DNA of 64,000 nucleotides from UBA1038 sp964481445 (GTDB lineage: Bacteria > Bacillota > Clostridia > Christensenellales > Aristaeellaceae): assembly GCA_964481445.1 (NCBI GenBank), contig CAYZTQ010000001.1:1-64000 (forward strand), read 5' to 3'. A model generated the notes under the pieces. The model was not told the DNA's origin, searched no databases, and saw only the letters and a list, made by a program, of their open reading frames with translations. The translations under genes and the position numbers were made by a program. Below are positions 60,603 through 64,000 of the stretch, piece after piece (position 1 is the first letter of the stretch; every line of letters starts with the position of its first letter).

Positions 60603-60971
60603 ATGATTCAGCCGCAAACGCGACTCAAGGTCGCTGACAATTCCGGCGCAAGGGAAATCATGTGCATCCGTGTTCTGGGCGGTTCGTTCCGCCGCAGCGG
60701 TTCAGTGGGCGATATCATCGTCGCCAGCGTGAAATCCGCTGCTCCGGGCGGCACCGTCAAGAAGGGCGATGTCATCAAGGCTGTGATTGTGCGCATGCAT
60801 AAGTCCATGCGCCGTCCCGACGGCAGCTACATCCTCTTTGACGATAACGCAGCCGTTATCATCAAGGACGACCACCAGCCGGTCGGTACCCGTATCTTTG
60901 GGCCGGTGGCCCGCGAACTGCGCGAGAAGGATTTCATGAAGATCGTTTCTCTCGCCCCCGAAGTACTGTAA
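60603..60971 (+). CDS. rplN: 50S ribosomal protein L14
   Basis: 122 residues: MIQPQTRLKVADNSGAREIM and the C-terminal ARELREKDFMKIVSLAPEVL. L14 forms an intersubunit bridge with 16S rRNA. The 64-nt gap to rpsQ is the longest within the operon part seen and holds only an AAAGGAGGA ribosome site. In E. coli the spc operon starts at rplN; no promoter was recognised here. Confidence 0.98.
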   Translation: MIQPQTRLKVADNSGAREIMCIRVLGGSFRRSGSVGDIIVASVKSAAPGGTVKKGDVIKAVIVRMHKSMRRPDGSYILFDDNAAVIIKDDHQPVGTRIFGPVARELREKDFMKIVSLAPEVL

Positions 60972-60983
60972 AGGAGCATGGCG

Positions 60984-61298
60984 ATGAAAGTACATGTAAA
61001 GACCAAGGATGAAGTCATTGTCATCTCCGGCAAGGATAAGGGCGCCAAGGGCAAAGTACTCTCGGTCAGCCCCAAGACCGGCCGTGTGACGGTCGAGGGC
61101 GTGGCCATGGTGACCAAGCACCAGAAGTCCCGCGCTCAGGGCCAGCCCGGCGGCATCATCCACAAGGAAGCCGCGATTGACGCCAGCAACGTGATGCTTG
61201 TCTGCCAGAAGTGCGGCAAGCCCTCCCGCGCGGGCGTGAAGGTTGAGGACGGCAAGAAGATCCGCGTGTGCAAAAAGTGCGGACAGCAGATTGACTAA
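60984..61298 (+). CDS. rplX: 50S ribosomal protein L24
   Basis: 104 residues. A KOW-type start (VHVKTKDEVIVISGKDKGAK) and a C-terminal zinc-ribbon-like pair CQKCGKPS...CKKCGQ, seen in some bacterial L24. The ATG at 60984 is 7 nt after GGAG; the ATG at 60978 is too close to it. Confidence 0.96.
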   Translation: MKVHVKTKDEVIVISGKDKGAKGKVLSVSPKTGRVTVEGVAMVTKHQKSRAQGQPGGIIHKEAAIDASNVMLVCQKCGKPSRAGVKVEDGKKIRVCKKCGQQID

Positions 61299-61314
61299 GG
61301 AGGAGGAATAGCAA

Positions 61315-61860
61315 ATGGCAACTCGTTTGAAAGAAAAATATCTCGCCGAAGCTGTCCCTGCTCTGCAGCAGAAGTTCGGCTACAAGAACCCCATGGAGAT
61401 CCCGCGCCTTGAAAAGGTGATCATCAACATGGGCCTGGGCGACACCAAGGACAACGCCAAGGCGCTGGAAGTCGCCGTCGATGAGCTGACCCAGATTGCC
61501 GGTCAGAAGCCCCTGGTGACCAAGGCCAAGAAGTCCATCGCGAACTTCAAGCTTCGCGAGGGCATGAACGTCGGCGCCAAGGTGACCCTGCGCGGCGCCC
61601 GCATGGAAGAGTTTGTTGACAAGCTGATTTCCATCGCGCTGCCCCGCGTGCGCGACTTCCGCGGCGTCAGCACCAAGGCCTTCGACGGCCGCGGCAACTA
61701 CGCGCTGGGTGTCCGCGAGCAGCTGATTTTCCCCGAGATCAACTACGATAAGGTAGAAAAGATCCGCGGCATGGAAATGATTTTTGTGACGACCGCCAAA
61801 ACGGATGAGGAAGCGAAGGAACTGCTGAGCCTCCTGGGCATGCCGTTTGCGCAGCAGTAA
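61315..61860 (+). CDS. rplE: 50S ribosomal protein L5
   Basis: 181 residues: NPMEIPRLEKVIINMGLGDT and GRGNYALGVREQLIFPEINY. L5 binds 5S rRNA with L18. GGAGGAGG lies 16 nt after rplX stop. Confidence 0.98.
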   Translation: MATRLKEKYLAEAVPALQQKFGYKNPMEIPRLEKVIINMGLGDTKDNAKALEVAVDELTQIAGQKPLVTKAKKSIANFKLREGMNVGAKVTLRGARMEEFVDKLISIALPRVRDFRGVSTKAFDGRGNYALGVREQLIFPEINYDKVEKIRGMEMIFVTTAKTDEEAKELLSLLGMPFAQQ

Positions 61861-61875
61861 GGAAGGGAGTAATCC

Positions 61876-62061
61876 ATGGCAAAGACAAGTATGAAGATCC
61901 GGCAGAGCCGTCCTGCCAAGTTTACCACCCGTGCTTATACGCGCTGCCGTCTGTGCGGACGTCCGCACTCCGTGCTGCGCCGCTACGGTGTGTGCCGTAT
62001 CTGCTTCAGAGAACTGGCCTATAAGGGCGAGATCCCCGGCGTCCGCAAGGCCAGCTGGTGA
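61876..62061 (+). CDS. rpsN: 30S ribosomal protein S14, zinc-binding type Z
   Basis: 61 residues with CRLCGRPHSVLRRYGVCRIC, the C-x2-C...C-x2-C zinc motif of the short S14 form common in Bacillota. It lies between rplE and rpsH as usual. Confidence 0.98.
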   Translation: MAKTSMKIRQSRPAKFTTRAYTRCRLCGRPHSVLRRYGVCRICFRELAYKGEIPGVRKASW

Positions 62062-62087
62062 TGGAATGACGAGAAGGAGGTTCCAAC

Positions 62088-62489
62088 ATGATCGTAAATG
62101 ATCCCATTGCCGATATGCTGACCCGTATCAGAAATGCGCAGGTTGCCAAGCATGATTCGGTCGTCATCCCGGCCAGCAATGCCAAGCAGGCGATCGCCAG
62201 GATTCTGCTTGACGAAGGATATATCAAGGCTTTCGAAAGGATCGACGACGGCGTGCAGGGCCAGCTGAAGCTGACGCTCAAGTATGTCAACGGCAAGCAG
62301 CAGCCCGTCATCGCCGGCCTGAAGCGCATCTCCAAGCCCGGTCTGCGTGTTTACGCCAAGTGCGAGGAGTTGCCCAAGGTGCTGGGCGGTCTGGGGGTGG
62401 CCATCGTGTCCACTTCCCGCGGCCTGATGACCGATAAGAACGCGCGCAACAACAAACTGGGCGGCGAAGTGCTGGCCTATATCTGGTAA
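62088..62489 (+). CDS. rpsH: 30S ribosomal protein S8
   Basis: 133 residues: NDPIADMLTRIRNAQVAKHD and the C-terminal GLGVAIVSTSRGLMTDKNAR. In E. coli S8 represses the spc operon. GAAGGAGG precedes the ATG. Confidence 0.98.
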   Translation: MIVNDPIADMLTRIRNAQVAKHDSVVIPASNAKQAIARILLDEGYIKAFERIDDGVQGQLKLTLKYVNGKQQPVIAGLKRISKPGLRVYAKCEELPKVLGGLGVAIVSTSRGLMTDKNARNNKLGGEVLAYIW

Positions 62490-62515
62490 CCGACTGACGC
62501 ATTGGAGGTAGAAGT

Positions 62516-63055
62516 ATGTCTCGTATCGGAAAACTTCCGATTCCGGTTCCTGCCGGCGTGTCGGTGAAGGTTGATGACCACAATCTGGTTGTGGTCAAAG
62601 GCCCGAAAGGCACTCTGTCCCAGCAGGTAAACCCGGATATCAAAGTATCGCAAAACGATGGAGCGATCGTTCTCGAGCGCCCCACCGACAGCAAGCCCCA
62701 CAAGGCCATGCACGGCCTGTACCGCGCGCTGCTGCACAACATGGTTGTCGGCGTGACCGAGGGCTTTGAAAAGTCCCTCGAGCTGGTCGGCACCGGTTAC
62801 CGCGCCAGCGTTGAAGGCAGGAAGCTGACCATGAACGTCGGCTACTCGCACCCCGTTGTGTTCGAGGCGCCCGCCGATGTCACCTTTGAGACCCCCGCCC
62901 CCACCCAGGTGGTGGTCAAGGGCATTGACAAGCAGGTTGTCGGCAGCCTGGCCGCGGATATCCGCGGAACCCGTCCGCCGGAGCCCTACCTTGGCAAGGG
63001 TGTCAAGTACAAGGGTGAGCGCATCCGCCGTAAGGAAGGCAAGGCCGGTAAGTAA
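62516..63055 (+). CDS. rplF: 50S ribosomal protein L6
   Basis: 179 residues: MSRIGKLPIPVPAGVSVKVD and the C-terminal PPEPYLGKGVKYKGERIRRK. L6 lies near the factor-binding site. 26 nt after rpsH. Confidence 0.98.
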   Translation: MSRIGKLPIPVPAGVSVKVDDHNLVVVKGPKGTLSQQVNPDIKVSQNDGAIVLERPTDSKPHKAMHGLYRALLHNMVVGVTEGFEKSLELVGTGYRASVEGRKLTMNVGYSHPVVFEAPADVTFETPAPTQVVVKGIDKQVVGSLAADIRGTRPPEPYLGKGVKYKGERIRRKEGKAGK

Positions 63056-63075
63056 TCGAAAGGGAGTGAACGCAT

Positions 63076-63444
63076 ATGTTCAAAAAGCGTGACAGAAACG
63101 AAGTACGCGTAATCAGGCATGCACGTGTCCGCAAGAAGATCAGCGGCACGCCCGAGATGCCGCGCCTGTGCGTCTATCGCAGCAATGCGAATATCTATGC
63201 CCAGATCATCGATGATTCCAAGGGCATGACCCTTGCGCAGGCTTCCACCATGGATGCCTCCGTGAAGGGCACGTTCGATGATGTGAACAAGACCGCCGCC
63301 GCCAAGGTGATCGGCAAGCTCATCGGTGAGCGCGCCGTTGCCGCCGGCATCGAAAAGGTTGTCTTTGACCGCAGCGGCTATCTGTACACCGGCCGTGTCG
63401 CTTCTCTGGCAGAGGGTGCCCGTGAAGCCGGGCTCAAGTTCTAA
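63076..63444 (+). CDS. rplR: 50S ribosomal protein L18
   Basis: 122 residues: RHARVRKKISGTPEMPRLCV and FDRSGYLYTGRVASLAEGAR. L18 binds 5S rRNA. AAAGGGAG precedes the ATG. Confidence 0.98.
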   Translation: MFKKRDRNEVRVIRHARVRKKISGTPEMPRLCVYRSNANIYAQIIDDSKGMTLAQASTMDASVKGTFDDVNKTAAAKVIGKLIGERAVAAGIEKVVFDRSGYLYTGRVASLAEGAREAGLKF

Positions 63445-63462
63445 GTGAAGGAGAAGGAAGGC

Positions 63463-63960
63463 ATGCAACGCAGAGAAGAACAGTCTGAGTTCAAAGAAAA
63501 ACTGGTTGCCGTCAACCGCGTCGTCAAGACGGTTAAGGGCGGCCGCAACTTCCGCTTTTCCGCTCTGATGGTCGTTGGCGACGGCGCTGGCCGTGTCGGC
63601 GCCGGTATGGGCAAGGCGGCTGAAATCCCCGAGGCGATCCGCAAGGGTGTGGAAGACGCCAAGAAAAACATGATCAACGTTCCGATCGTCGGGACGACCA
63701 TCCCTCACCAGTCCATCGGATATTTCGGAACCAGCAAGGTGGTTATGCTGCCTGCTGAAGAAGGGGCCGGTGTCATCGCCGGCGGCGCCGCCCGCGCGGT
63801 GCTGGATCTGGCCGGTGTGAAGGATATCCGCGCCAAGTCCTTTGGCACAGCCAACCCTATCAACACCGTCAAGGCGACCATGGAAGGCCTCAAGCAGCTT
63901 CGCTCGGCCGAGCAGGTGGCCAAGATGCGCGGCAAGACGGTCGAAGAGATCGTGGGCTGA
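63463..63960 (+). CDS. rpsE: 30S ribosomal protein S5
   Basis: 165 residues: FKEKLVAVNRVVKTVKGGRN and VGTTIPHQSIGYFGTSKVVM. S5 acts in decoding accuracy and mRNA unwinding. The ATG at 63463 follows GAAGGAAGG; a GTG at 63445 directly after the rplR stop has no ribosome site. Confidence 0.97.
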   Translation: MQRREEQSEFKEKLVAVNRVVKTVKGGRNFRFSALMVVGDGAGRVGAGMGKAAEIPEAIRKGVEDAKKNMINVPIVGTTIPHQSIGYFGTSKVVMLPAEEGAGVIAGGAARAVLDLAGVKDIRAKSFGTANPINTVKATMEGLKQLRSAEQVAKMRGKTVEEIVG

Positions 63961-63970
63961 GGAGGGCAAG

Positions 63971-64000
63971 ATGAAGTTACAGATTACACTGACCAAGTCC
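63971..64000 (+). CDS. rpmD: 50S ribosomal protein L30, first ten residues
   Basis: MKLQITLTKS is visible before the window ends; GAGGAGGG precedes the ATG and rpmD normally follows rpsE. Partial at the right edge. Confidence 0.8.
   Translation, partial: MKLQITLTKS

Overview
The window is a high-GC bacterial chromosome segment, most likely from an anaerobic, carbohydrate-using member of the Bacillota (Clostridia, possibly a Christensenellales-like gut lineage). The evidence is the Firmicutes-type gene orders (tig-clpP-clpX-lon-engB; pth-mfd next to purR; sufC-B-D-S-U), zinc-type S14, GAAC-N4-GTTC LexA boxes, strong GGAGG ribosome sites and many sugar ABC transporter and glycosidase genes. 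The lineage call is inference; the gene orders are seen directly.

Layout. 1-6.1 kb: the start of a LacI regulator, then a sugar-uptake locus with a DUF1861 (GH130-like fold) protein transcribed divergently from two LplB/LplC-type permeases, a binding protein and a second LacI regulator. The two divergent promoters carry copies of one candidate operator. 6.1-10.9 kb: OsmC, a divergent Lgt-like membrane protein, a secreted phosphodiester glycosidase, a secreted leucine-rich repeat protein, and a Crp/Fnr regulator divergent from an Fe-S protein with a perfect palindrome between them. 10.9-16.8 kb: GH130 phosphorylase, GH42 and GH3 glycosidases. 17.0 kb: tRNA-Arg(CCG). 17.3-30.9 kb: DNA repair and housekeeping genes: dinB and uvrA (divergent, each with a LexA-like box), PIG-L deacetylase, alpha/beta hydrolase, mfd, pth, purR, a Nudix hydrolase and an HtrA protease. 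31.2-37.6 kb: protein quality control (tig, clpP, clpX, lon, engB). 37.8-44.0 kb: superoxide dismutase, then a MarR-type regulator with C-terminal cysteines leading the sufCBDSU Fe-S assembly operon.

44.1-55.0 kb is the most unusual part. Two tandem paralogous binding proteins (the first frameshifted) each have a long extra N-terminal domain. They are followed by MalF/MalG-type importer permeases, two paralogous HlyD/MacA-like adaptor proteins and a MacB-like four-helix protein without an ATPase domain. Importer-type and exporter-type parts sit in one gene string with overlapping junctions and no ATP-binding subunit.

55.2-64.0 kb: a sigma-70-type promoter, a leader of about 208 nt with several hairpins, and the S10-spc ribosomal protein operon from rpsJ through rpsE into rpmD, which is cut by the window edge. 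No CRISPR array, insertion sequence, integrase or phage gene was seen. All motif and promoter calls are by eye; no database search or folding program was run.
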